Below are positions 27,101 to 34,641 of a DNA stretch of 64,000 bases, in pieces. A program made the position numbers and the translations under genes. Each line of letters begins with the position of its first letter. The stretch's first letter is position 1. The notes below the pieces were generated by a model. It saw only the letters and a list, made by a program, of their open reading frames with translations. It was not told the origin of the DNA and did no database searches. Source of the DNA: Colwellia psychrerythraea 34H (lineage in GTDB: Bacteria > Pseudomonadota > Gammaproteobacteria > Enterobacterales > Alteromonadaceae); NCBI RefSeq assembly GCF_000012325.1, contig NC_003910.7:3844001-3908000 (forward strand), written 5' to 3'.

Positions 27101-29931
27101 CAGCGAATTTCGCCTTCTTCCCATTCTATTGCATAAATATGGAAGCCGTCAGCAGGGTTTGCTTCTCCAGGTAAACTAAAGTGAGCACCACTGTTTGATT
27201 GATTTGGCCAGCTACGACCATACCAAAGATTACCATGTACTCCTGCCTCTTCAATACCTTGATTATTAATGGTTTTCAAGTTAACGGATTCAAAAATATC
27301 AATTTCCCCCGAATGCGGCCAACCACCATAAACGTCTTCAGTTGGTAACATCCATATTGCCGGGAACGAACCTTGACCACGTGGAGGTTTAGCTCTTACT
27401 TCAACTCGGCCATATTTCCAGTCACCTTTATATTTAGTACGTAAACGTGCTGAACTATAAGGTAATGCTTGACCAGATTCTGGTTTAGCAACAATTTTTA
27501 AAGCACCATTTTCTACAAATGAATTTTCAGGGTTGCTGGTATAACATTGTTTCTCGTTATTACCACCACCACTACAGTTAACTTCATGTTCCCATTTGCT
27601 TAAGTCAATGTCGCTACCATCAAATTCATCGTTCCATACCATCGACCAATCTTCACTTGGCGCGGTTCCATCAGTGCCAGTGTCGCCACCATCAGAATTT
27701 TGTAGGATTACACTGATATCATCTAGATAAACCGTACCAGCTTCGCTACCCATATCAAACAGTGCGCGACTGTTATCATCACCAAAACCTGATGTGGTCA
27801 AAGTGTAAGTGAAACTCTGCCATTGTGTAGATAATGTTGCTGTTTCAGTGGTATTAGTCCATGGGTCGTGCGCTAGACCAAGTCCTGCAATAATAGTACG
27901 TGCCACTGATGCTTTTGCCTTAAAACTTAAAACATAAGTTGCATCTGGAACGAGTGTCATTACTTGGCTTAAGTTAACATCCCAAGGGTTACCTGGTGCA
28001 GCAACATCTGCAGTAAAGATATTATTATCACCTTCAACAATAACAGTTCCTCCACTCCAACCTTCAGTACCGTTGTCAAAAGAGCTGTTCGTTAATAACT
28101 CACCTTCAGTGCCAGTATCGCCGCCATCAGTACCCGTGTCACCACCGCCTGTGCCATTATCGCCACCGCCAGTACCAGTGTCACCACCGCCTGTGCCGTC
28201 TGAAAAGCTAATATTATCAAAATAAACCACATTCTCTTGACTACGAGCAAAGTCAAAATCAGGGAATACGATGATTTGGTCAATATTAATGCTTTCGACT
28301 GCACCTATGTTACCTGAGAAATCAAAGGTTAATTCTTCCCATTGGTTAACTAAGGTATTCGCTACTTTAATTTCACCTTGTGCACCGCCACTAGCGATAG
28401 AAAATTTAAGTCCGACATCACTGATGACTGTTTTATAAACCATAATTTTTACAATGCTGTTTGAAGCATCTAACGTTAATGGTCCGAAATCGCCATGTGC
28501 TGATTCAGCACCTGCCCAAGGAGCACTTCCTTGTCTAGCGATAAATTTAGCTACGCTGGTTGATGTGTTTGTACCCGTTGCATCAGGGTTAGTGACAATT
28601 TCTACTGCTGGGTTGTCGAGGTTTTCAAAAACATTCCAGCTATAAGCCGTGCCTGTGCCACTAGCTTCAAAAGTGATAGTTTCAATAGTACCGCTAGTGT
28701 CGCCATCACCACCCGTACCGGTATCACCGCCACCTGTATCAGCACCATTACCGTTAAAAGTAATGTTGTCAAAATAAACCACATTCTCTTGTGCTCTACC
28801 CGCCAAATTAAAATCTGGGAAGACGATGATTTGATCTACATTAATAGACTCAAATAAACCGATGTTACCTGAAAAATCAAAGGTTAATTCTTCCCATTCA
28901 TTGATTAAAGTATTAGCCACTTTAATTTCTGGTTGAGCACCGCCATTGGCAATGGCCAGTTTAAGTCCAACATCACTGATAACGGTTTTATACACCATTA
29001 TTTTTATGATGCTGTTAGTGGCATCTAGCGTAATTGGTCCAATATTACCGTGTGCCGTTTCAGCACCTGCCCATGGAGCACCATCGACTCTCGCGGTAAA
29101 CATAGCGACTGTTGTAGAAGAATTTACACCTGAAGATTCTGGATTAGTAACAAATTGTACTGCGGGGTTATCAACATTTTCAAATACGTTCCAAGAAAAG
29201 CTTTCGCCGGTACCACCTACCTCAAAATTGATAATTGGAAGACCATTATCGCTTGTAGGTGGAATTGAAAGACAGCCATTGGTATCAACTACAGCATCTA
29301 CAGCAGTATCTGGACACTGATCAATGTCATCATTTACGCCGTCATTATCACTATCTAATTGTCCAAGTGAGCAACCATTAGCATCGACTAACGTTTCAGC
29401 AAAAGTATTTGGACAAGAATCAAAATCATCTACGACACCATCATTGTCGCTGTCTTGTAGAACGGGAGTATTTAAGTCTTCAATTATAGCTTTAGCAACA
29501 GAAATTTTTTCTTTTTCACTTTCTATTTTACTCAATGCTTGAGTAATTTTCTCAATAGACCTTTCAATTTTTCTATTTGATTTTTCAATTTCATTCATAG
29601 CTTTCGCTATTTTATTTTCTTTATTTTTACCTTTTGCCTTGGCTATTTTTTCTTCTTGTTTCTCGATCTTTTCTTCATACTTAGCAATTTTCCCTTCTTC
29701 TTTAACGATCATCTTTTCTAGTTTATTTATTTCTTTTTCTGATCTTCGAATCTGTTTATTAGCTTTCTTGATTATTTTTTCATTTTTTTTATCAACGCTG
29801 CTTATTTTTTGAGTATTATCCGTACCGATATTACTTTGAACAGAACCAACGGTATTGGGCATTGCAAGCGATTGTGGTGCTACCGCAAACATCCCCACTA
29901 ACGCTAAACTTTTTATTATTTTATTCATCAT
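24136..29931 (-). CDS. Giant multimodular GH16 endo-beta-1,3-glucanase (laminarinase)
   Basis: Secreted protein of 1931 residues. Order: signal peptide (1-23); Lys/Glu-rich coiled coil (about 45-150); two thrombospondin type-3 calcium repeats (DSDNDGVVDDFDSCP and DSDNDGVNDDIDQCP, 160-220). Next are two near-identical modules (235-392 and 418-577) and a CBM4/9-like module (611-743). The GH16 catalytic domain (about 762-1037) has GEIDIFES, catalytic Glu876, Asp878 and Glu881. A galactose-binding-like module (1082-1238) and a second CBM4/9-like module (1264-1400) follow, then three copies of an unassigned module (1418-1573, 1586-1757, 1770-1931). Thr/Gly/Asp linkers join the modules. It should cut laminarin or other beta-1,3-glucans outside the cell, with many binding modules for insoluble glucan. 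No sorting or anchor motif is seen at the C-terminus. Confidence 0.94.
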   Translation of the reverse strand: MMNKIIKSLALVGMFAVAPQSLAMPNTVGSVQSNIGTDNTQKISSVDKKNEKIIKKANKQIRRSEKEINKLEKMIVKEEGKIAKYEEKIEKQEEKIAKAKGKNKENKIAKAMNEIEKSNRKIERSIEKITQALSKIESEKEKISVAKAIIEDLNTPVLQDSDNDGVVDDFDSCPNTFAETLVDANGCSLGQLDSDNDGVNDDIDQCPDTAVDAVVDTNGCLSIPPTSDNGLPIINFEVGGTGESFSWNVFENVDNPAVQFVTNPESSGVNSSTTVAMFTARVDGAPWAGAETAHGNIGPITLDATNSIIKIMVYKTVISDVGLKLAIANGGAQPEIKVANTLINEWEELTFDFSGNIGLFESINVDQIIVFPDFNLAGRAQENVVYFDNITFNGNGADTGGGDTGTGGDGDTSGTIETITFEASGTGTAYSWNVFENLDNPAVEIVTNPDATGTNTSTSVAKFIARQGSAPWAGAESAHGDFGPLTLDASNSIVKIMVYKTVISDVGLKFSIASGGAQGEIKVANTLVNQWEELTFDFSGNIGAVESINIDQIIVFPDFDFARSQENVVYFDNISFSDGTGGGDTGTGGGDNGTGGGDTGTDGGDTGTEGELLTNSSFDNGTEGWSGGTVIVEGDNNIFTADVAAPGNPWDVNLSQVMTLVPDATYVLSFKAKASVARTIIAGLGLAHDPWTNTTETATLSTQWQSFTYTLTTSGFGDDNSRALFDMGSEAGTVYLDDISVILQNSDGGDTGTDGTAPSEDWSMVWNDEFDGSDIDLSKWEHEVNCSGGGNNEKQCYTSNPENSFVENGALKIVAKPESGQALPYSSARLRTKYKGDWKYGRVEVRAKPPRGQGSFPAIWMLPTEDVYGGWPHSGEIDIFESVNLKTINNQGIEEAGVHGNLWYGRSWPNQSNSGAHFSLPGEANPADGFHIYAIEWEEGEIRWYVDGYLYQTQLRSQVNIDSDGDANGLLHRGWFADYENEFHWDNSPFNQDFHLILNFAVGGSWSENVNNGGIDASAFNADNAFEFDYVRVYECSVDPITGQGCASVRDGYLDPISEGGSLVDGDAPTPIKPSTGEAIDLVVFDNANNESWPAWSSNEETTFAVVTDDVDHDQVVEFSMGAAPAVVGFNTSQADIPVAYDGSPMLNNGWLEFDMKLVTPPNNANANWNLKVEQGGTTTEALIQISTPTAEWQHYAISLNDLSNAGLELNGIDVIMIFPDWAQGEGAVFRVDNITILQGENTGGDSGSGGDTGDGDSGPVAGEEILSNGSFDNGTEGWIGAVAVNTEGDNTFYQADIAVAGNPWDVNLSQIMTLIPGETYVLSFKAKASIARSMIAGLGLNSDPWTNVTETVALTTEWQTYNYVFTIAGFGDDNSRVLFDLGAEAGSVYIDDVSVSIQANTDGNTGGGDTGGQVVDDEFVIISSTDDTDVSLTPDTIGEWSTGTVIQADVTFDGLMGWELTSSANSPEQGNWGTVLAFQNGILGDFSLFNRVELTLATSGGYDGGFKVAISANGVSKEISLPLDQSIATWQTISIDAADIPLNLSSIDWIAVYGIGGQTGVSTINVTDFSLIKNEAIAFDSETNDDFVFISSDADITSDLIVDDDNNSAAGNIIFGEWSTGTAISEINYSGLDAIQLTAGGGWGAVLALQGDISDGVNVDNYDVDMANYTNIKFKVASQGTFERYALSIVSKVGANETAQEVSFSLANPADWNSIDIDLAQYGVNLSTVNQMAVFGVYAGGSASQKIYITDMVLYDTGKVTPAKESSDDKFVFFSSSGESSDMIFDGDDSAHNGNTTISEWSTGTTLTSDVVYNGLNAFELTKGAGWGAVLALMGDTYGGVQEYKLDVAKYSTINFKIAAQGAFSAYFIDFIVDGAEFKVPVTVNSNWTEVSINVADIPLNLSKITQIAIFGEGGGVGNKIYITDLNISK
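28201..29229 (-). repeat. Tandem duplicated module-coding DNA in the GH16 gene
   Basis: The segments 28756-29229 and 28201-28680 encode the two FE..GTG..SWNVFENxDNPAV modules and are strikingly alike at DNA level too, for example around 28220-28240 and 28770-28790. They point to an internal duplication. A second, more distant duplicate pair (CBM4/9-like) lies at 27703-28101 and about 25732-26142. Confidence 0.8.
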
Positions 29932-30151
29932 TTACCTCAATATTTTTGTTAGTGCATTCCAGCTTTATAATTGATAAATAGACATTCAACGTTATCGGAA
30001 TAATTTGAATGTTTTTGAACATGACCGTACTAATCGTATTTTTTCACAGTACTGGTTTTCTGTTCGCCTATTAAAATCAATCAAGTAAAGACAATAAATC
30101 CTGAAATATAGACGACAATTAATCATCTTATTAGGTGATTAATTAAACAAC

Positions 30152-30240
30152 GACAATGCGCTAACATGGACTTTGTCAAAGACGAATCGGATAAGTTAAA
30201 ATGACAATGCGCCAACATGGACTTTAGCAGCGATGAATGG
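30152..30240. repeat. Two imperfect direct repeats upstream of the GH16 gene
   Basis: The stretches 30152-30190 and 30203-30240 share GACAATGCG, AACATGGACTTT and GA(C/T)GAAT, with 51 bp between equivalent points. They lie in the 533-bp gap between the giant GH16 start and the response regulator stop. LytTR regulators bind pairs of direct repeats, so this could be a control site; alternatively a chance duplication. The rest of this gap (29932-30151 and 30241-30464) shows no gene. Confidence 0.5.
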
Positions 30241-30464
30241 GAAATTGATGACATCAATTAAAGGATACAGTGAGGCTCAAATTTCAAATATTCACAATTT
30301 ATGAAATAATTAACCGCAGTAATGATTACTTTTTATAAGGAGTAAGGTGAATATGGGTATGACAGTTTAAGGACAAGCGGTAAAAGCTAGATGCATAAGT
30401 TGAATTACCGGGTCATAATTCAATTTAATAACTGTCATCGATTGCGAAATATAGGGATATTCCG

Positions 30465-31292
30465 CTACCAGTCAGATAAAAAGTCCTTGATCACGTCTCG
30501 GTAGTTTCGACTAACTTTGACTTGATCATACTCTCCAAGCTTTAGAAAATATTCGCCTTTGGTATGAGGTATAACTTTTTGAATATAGTTAAGATTTACT
30601 ATTGTTGAACGGTGAACTCGTTTAAATATTGATGGATCTAAATCATCTAACAAGTTTTTTAGCGTACTTCGCTTAATATGAGTAACACCTTGAGCGTGAA
30701 CACAGCAATAATCACCTGCGGCGTCAACCCACTCAATATCAGCCTGTTTTAGCAAAGTAATATCATCTCTATCTTTAATGATTATTTTATGCTCAAGGTT
30801 ACCCTTGTTTTGGCCTAATGAACTTTGCCCTTGTGAGCTTTGGCTTGAACTAGCACTATTTTCTCTTTCATTAATGGTATCTATTGCACCAATAATTCTT
30901 GATTTATGCTCAGTTTCTTCTTCGGTTTCAAAGCGGACAATCGCTCGACTAACTGCCCGAGTAATTCGTTCTTCATCTATTGGCTTAAGAATATAGTCAA
31001 CAGCATGCACATCAAAAGCATCTAATGCGTATTGCTCAAAGGCCGTTGTAAAAATGACCAAGGGTACAATATCTGATTGGAGTTTTTTAATAACACCAAA
31101 ACCGTCAACACCCGGCATTTGGATATCCAAAAAGATCAGATCGGGTGCCAAGTCCATTGTCTTCTCAATTGCTTCTCTACCGTTCTTACACTCAGCAATT
31201 ATTTCGATTTCAGGAACTTTATTTAATTTGGCACGTAATAAATTAAGTGCCAATGGCTCATCATCAACTATTATTGTTCTTAATTTATGCAT
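30465..31292 (-). CDS. LytTR-type response regulator
   Basis: Protein of 275 residues. The receiver domain (1-120) has acidic pocket Asp10-Asp11, phospho-acceptor Asp56 in FLDIQMPG and the conserved Lys in ILKPID. A polar Ser/Gln-rich linker (about 148-165) precedes a LytTR DNA-binding domain (about 172-270) with IEWVDAAGDYCCVHA and FKRVHRSTIVNLNYI. It starts 4 bp after the kinase gene stop, so the two are certainly co-expressed. It may control the adjacent GH16 or GH17 genes (inference); no target is proven. Confidence 0.94.
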   Translation of the reverse strand: MHKLRTIIVDDEPLALNLLRAKLNKVPEIEIIAECKNGREAIEKTMDLAPDLIFLDIQMPGVDGFGVIKKLQSDIVPLVIFTTAFEQYALDAFDVHAVDYILKPIDEERITRAVSRAIVRFETEEETEHKSRIIGAIDTINERENSASSSQSSQGQSSLGQNKGNLEHKIIIKDRDDITLLKQADIEWVDAAGDYCCVHAQGVTHIKRSTLKNLLDDLDPSIFKRVHRSTIVNLNYIQKVIPHTKGEYFLKLGEYDQVKVSRNYRDVIKDFLSDW

Positions 31293-31296
31293 AAAC

Positions 31297-32475
31297 CTAA
31301 CAAACCTTCATTGAATTATATGCTTGATTAACTATATCAGGTTCACCCTGACTATCTAGTGGTAATTTAATGGTAGTTTTTAAACCACCAGAAGGTCTAA
31401 CATTAAGGTTATATACATAATTATCGGTATACAACGCTTTAAGGCGTTCATCGATATTACGCAGTCCAACACCTCGGCCTGTTTTGCTCTTAATTTTATT
31501 TATATCAACTCGTTTTGCTGACCCTGTATCACTTAATTCTAGTACCAACATATTATCAATTACATCAGCCGATAAACTTATGACTCCACCTTCTTCATTT
31601 TGTGCAATAACATGTTTCATCGAATTTTCAATAAGAGGTTGCAGTAATAAACTAGGAATGAACGCGGCTTTTGCTGCTTCTGATATTTGAAAATCAAGTT
31701 GTAGTCGCTCTCCAAAGCGAGTTTTTTCTATTTCTAAATAAAGTTCTAATGCTTTTAATTCAAATTCTAACGCTATTTTAGTATCAGGGTCATTATCTAG
31801 TGAATAACGTAAGAATTTACTCAACTGAACCGTCATCAGCTGTGCTTTTTCTGGAAGCTCACATTCAATCAAGGAATTAATTGCATTCAATGTATTACAA
31901 AGAAAATGTGGATTTAACTGATACCTAAGCATTTTGATTTTGGCATCTCTTGCAACGGTCTGAGCACTTAACCTTTTTAATTGTTCTGTTTTTGCTTCAG
32001 CTTCTTTTTTAAGCATGATTTCATGCTCAAATTGCAATAATTGATAATAGCGGATGCCATGGAAAAAACCTGTCCAACAAAAATAAATAAAGATACTACT
32101 AAAATACCAACCGCCAAATTGAGTCCAAATTTCATCAGTGCCCGTCAGTCTTATGTAGAGTTCTACTCTAATAACTGTCCAGATAAAAGAAATCAATAAT
32201 ACCGAAGTAATACTAACGAATACACGTATAAAAATGGAGGTATTCCAACACCTCATAAAAGCCCAATACAAGGGCAGTGAGAATACTACACCAACAAAAG
32301 ATTGTAAAAAGGTGTGATTTAGGTGTGCAACATCTATTTGAACATACCAAAGTGTTAAGGAAACTAGACTGATTAAAGAAACAAAAGACCAAAAACAGAA
32401 CTGTAAAAACCAAAATAGGTAGATAGGATTTTCTGATATAGAGTTGTATTTTTGTTGTAAAAAATGTTCGGACAT
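31297..32475 (-). CDS. LytS/YehU-like sensor histidine kinase
   Basis: Protein of 392 residues. Four hydrophobic segments lie in the first 145 residues (about 20-45, 57-72, 80-102 and 120-140) with no large extracytoplasmic domain. A short coiled linker is followed by the His_kinase (PF06580) region with phospho-acceptor His190 in QLNPHFLCNTLNAINSL, and an ATP-binding domain with LLLQPLIENSMKH and GRGVGLRNIDERL. It senses a signal at or in the membrane and phosphorylates the response regulator encoded directly downstream. Confidence 0.93.
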   Translation of the reverse strand: MSEHFLQQKYNSISENPIYLFWFLQFCFWSFVSLISLVSLTLWYVQIDVAHLNHTFLQSFVGVVFSLPLYWAFMRCWNTSIFIRVFVSITSVLLISFIWTVIRVELYIRLTGTDEIWTQFGGWYFSSIFIYFCWTGFFHGIRYYQLLQFEHEIMLKKEAEAKTEQLKRLSAQTVARDAKIKMLRYQLNPHFLCNTLNAINSLIECELPEKAQLMTVQLSKFLRYSLDNDPDTKIALEFELKALELYLEIEKTRFGERLQLDFQISEAAKAAFIPSLLLQPLIENSMKHVIAQNEEGGVISLSADVIDNMLVLELSDTGSAKRVDINKIKSKTGRGVGLRNIDERLKALYTDNYVYNLNVRPSGGLKTTIKLPLDSQGEPDIVNQAYNSMKVC

Positions 32476-32626
32476 AGTGTCTCCTGGCGTTTCAACTTAT
32501 TATGTTACAACTTATTATCAACCGGATCGATCGTAAAATTCCTATCCGTCGCATGTATGACCCACCTTAACGCAAACAGTAAAAAATAATAAATACCATT
32601 AAGTCATTATCTTAGTCTATAAAAGC

Positions 32627-32657
32627 AATAACCCCCGTTTAAAAAACGAGGGTTATT
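32627..32657 (-). terminator. Terminator after the GH17 genes
   Basis: Stem AATAACCCCCGTTT with AAACGAGGGTTATT (one mismatch) and a short A/T loop, 26 bp after the GH17 stop; on the minus strand it is followed by CTTTTA. It closes the phosphorylase-GH17-GH17 operon. Bases 32476-32626 contain nothing else I recognise. Confidence 0.8.
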
Positions 32658-32682
32658 AAATAAGCTACACCGCTAAATGAAA

Positions 32683-33693
32683 TTAGGCCACTTCATCCTT
32701 TGTATTAATATTAACGATTGTATCTGCATGAGTTGTTTTTCTGGGGAATATGTCTTTCATGACTAACTTAGGTGTGCGATCAACATAAAACAATCCCCAA
32801 TGTTTTTCTGGCTCTAGTGGATCTGACGAGCCCTTCCATGGTTCATCAAAAGCTTCAAAGACAAACGTTAATATTTTCTCTTGTGTTGTCCATGCAAGCA
32901 ATTGTTCATAATAATGAGCCTGTAAGTCTTCGTTAGCATTCCACGGTTCTATACCCCTGCCATTTGATGCCGTTGTCCAACCCGCTTCAGTAATAATCAC
33001 TGGCTTATCAGGGTAATGATTTGCCACACTATAATAATTTTGTTTGGTATATTCGAGCGCATCTTCCATCGTTCTAAATTCCCATGCAGGATAAGTATGA
33101 ATGGAAATAAAATCTAATTCAGCAACCAAAGGCTCCAATTTGTACGTCCATGGAACGTAGTTTTCGCAAAAAGTAACAGGTTGTTTAATTTCTTTTTTGA
33201 TTTGACGAACATAATTCACTAGTCTATCTACTGGCACCATATGATCGGTCCATTCAACACTAGCTTCATTACCGACAGATACTGAGAAAACAATGTCATC
33301 ATACTTTAATGATAACTCGATCATTTTATGTATTTCATTACAGTTATTCTGTCGGTTAGCACTAAGAGTTTCTTCGCTAAATTCAGCACCCCATGGACAA
33401 TGAGGGTTACTCATTTCAGCAGCCATATCAACACCGAGCATTACTTTGAAATGTAATGCTTCTATACGAATAACATCTAAAACAATTTCAGCATGTGGTC
33501 CACAATCGTAAATACGAAGGTAATTCCAATTGCTTGCTAGTATAAGTAAGTCTTCCTTAACTTCGTCATACGTTGGATAAATGCCCTCTCTTGGATTTTG
33601 TCCCTCACGATAGCCAGAATAACAAATAGCATTGGCATGGCTTAAATTCATTGAACTAATTGTTGCTACTTTATCACTGTGTTTCTTAAACAT
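32683..33693 (-). CDS. GH17-family beta-1,3-glucanase/glucosidase, cytoplasmic
   Basis: Protein of 336 residues of the GH17 (beta/alpha)8 family. It has AICYSGYREGQNP, WNYLRIYDCGPHA, acid/base Glu143 in VSVGNEASVEW, FISIHTYPAW, nucleophile Glu236 in IITEAGW, and FEAFDEPWKG with HWGLFYVDRTPK near the end. No signal peptide is present, so it acts inside the cell on imported beta-1,3-gluco-oligosaccharides. Its start overlaps the stop of the other GH17 gene by 8 bp, so translation is coupled. A relic of a related gene lies at 40222-40482. Confidence 0.9.
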   Translation of the reverse strand: MFKKHSDKVATISSMNLSHANAICYSGYREGQNPREGIYPTYDEVKEDLLILASNWNYLRIYDCGPHAEIVLDVIRIEALHFKVMLGVDMAAEMSNPHCPWGAEFSEETLSANRQNNCNEIHKMIELSLKYDDIVFSVSVGNEASVEWTDHMVPVDRLVNYVRQIKKEIKQPVTFCENYVPWTYKLEPLVAELDFISIHTYPAWEFRTMEDALEYTKQNYYSVANHYPDKPVIITEAGWTTASNGRGIEPWNANEDLQAHYYEQLLAWTTQEKILTFVFEAFDEPWKGSSDPLEPEKHWGLFYVDRTPKLVMKDIFPRKTTHADTIVNINTKDEVA

Positions 33694-34573
33694 ATTTCAT
33701 TTTCCCGTCTTTATCCCAAAGTCCCCAATAAGCACCTACATCGCCTTCATCAGCGACTTTCCATGTTTCATCAAATGATGAAAAATAGAAAATTTCGATA
33801 CCATCTTCTTCCGCCCATAAGTAAGTATTTATAAAATACTTCAAGGCATTTTCATACGATGGCTCTGCACCTCTTTCAGCAGTACCAACATTAGGCCAAC
33901 CGGTTTCGGTGATAATGACTCTTTTGCCCTTACCTGCTTTCACGGCACGTCGATACATATCTTTCATATAAAGTAACGCATAATCCGCTGAGCAGCCTTC
34001 CCAGAATGGGTAACAATTGGCTAAAATAACATCACAGGCATCGGCTATCCGTGGGTAATCTTCAAATTCAAAGTAAGCATCAACATAACCCACTTCAACA
34101 TTCGGCAAGGCTTGTTTGGCGCGATTGATATAGTCCAACAATTGCTCTTCCGATAAATCACCACGCAGTAGTACTTCATTGCCTACCGCCAAAATATCTA
34201 CATGTCCTTCTGTTGCAGCACAAATGGCATTAGCGAGCTCTTTTTCATTGTTTTCTAGATCGCTATCTAACCAAACACCTACCATAGTATTAAGGCCATT
34301 GGCTTTTGAAATAGCGGGGATTTTTTCATTACCTTCTGTACAAGAAAAAGAGCGTACCCAATTTATATTGGGCTTAATTATGTTTAAACGCTCAGATATT
34401 TGTTCCGCTTCAATTTGTGTACCCGGTCCTTGTCCTTCAACATAGGGACTAAAAGATATGCCATGAATTTTCTCAGTTAAAATATTGCTTGCTAAAGCTC
34501 GCAATTCATCAACTGACAAGTTTGAAAAATTCACACCTGCCAATGACATATACTTATTGTATTTACTCGACAT
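33686..34573 (-). CDS. GH17-family beta-1,3-glucanase/transglycosidase-like, cytoplasmic
   Basis: About 295 residues from the ATG at 34573. The frame extends 12 bases further to a TTG, but that TTG overlaps the GGAG ribosome site of 34573, which fixes the start. GH17 marks are GVNFSNLSVDELRALASNIL, GISFSPYVEGQGPG, acid/base Glu133 in LAVGNEVLLRG, ANCYPFWEG, nucleophile Glu223 in IITETGWPNVG, and FDETWK with GAYWGLW. No signal peptide is seen. It differs strongly from the coupled partner, so the pair may work on different chain lengths or one may be a transglycosidase. It lies directly after the phosphorylase gene. Confidence 0.9.
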   Translation of the reverse strand: MSSKYNKYMSLAGVNFSNLSVDELRALASNILTEKIHGISFSPYVEGQGPGTQIEAEQISERLNIIKPNINWVRSFSCTEGNEKIPAISKANGLNTMVGVWLDSDLENNEKELANAICAATEGHVDILAVGNEVLLRGDLSEEQLLDYINRAKQALPNVEVGYVDAYFEFEDYPRIADACDVILANCYPFWEGCSADYALLYMKDMYRRAVKAGKGKRVIITETGWPNVGTAERGAEPSYENALKYFINTYLWAEEDGIEIFYFSSFDETWKVADEGDVGAYWGLWDKDGKMKYV

Positions 34574-34641
34574 TTTGTACTCCAAAAAATTTCGTTTTAT
34601 TATTCAAATAACGTTTTATTAGTATTATTTACTCAGCAATC

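Noticed and set aside
28946..29542. Plus-strand open frames of 124 and 72 residues within the GH16 gene
   Set aside because: They are antisense shadows of repetitive coding sequence without ribosome sites or family resemblance.
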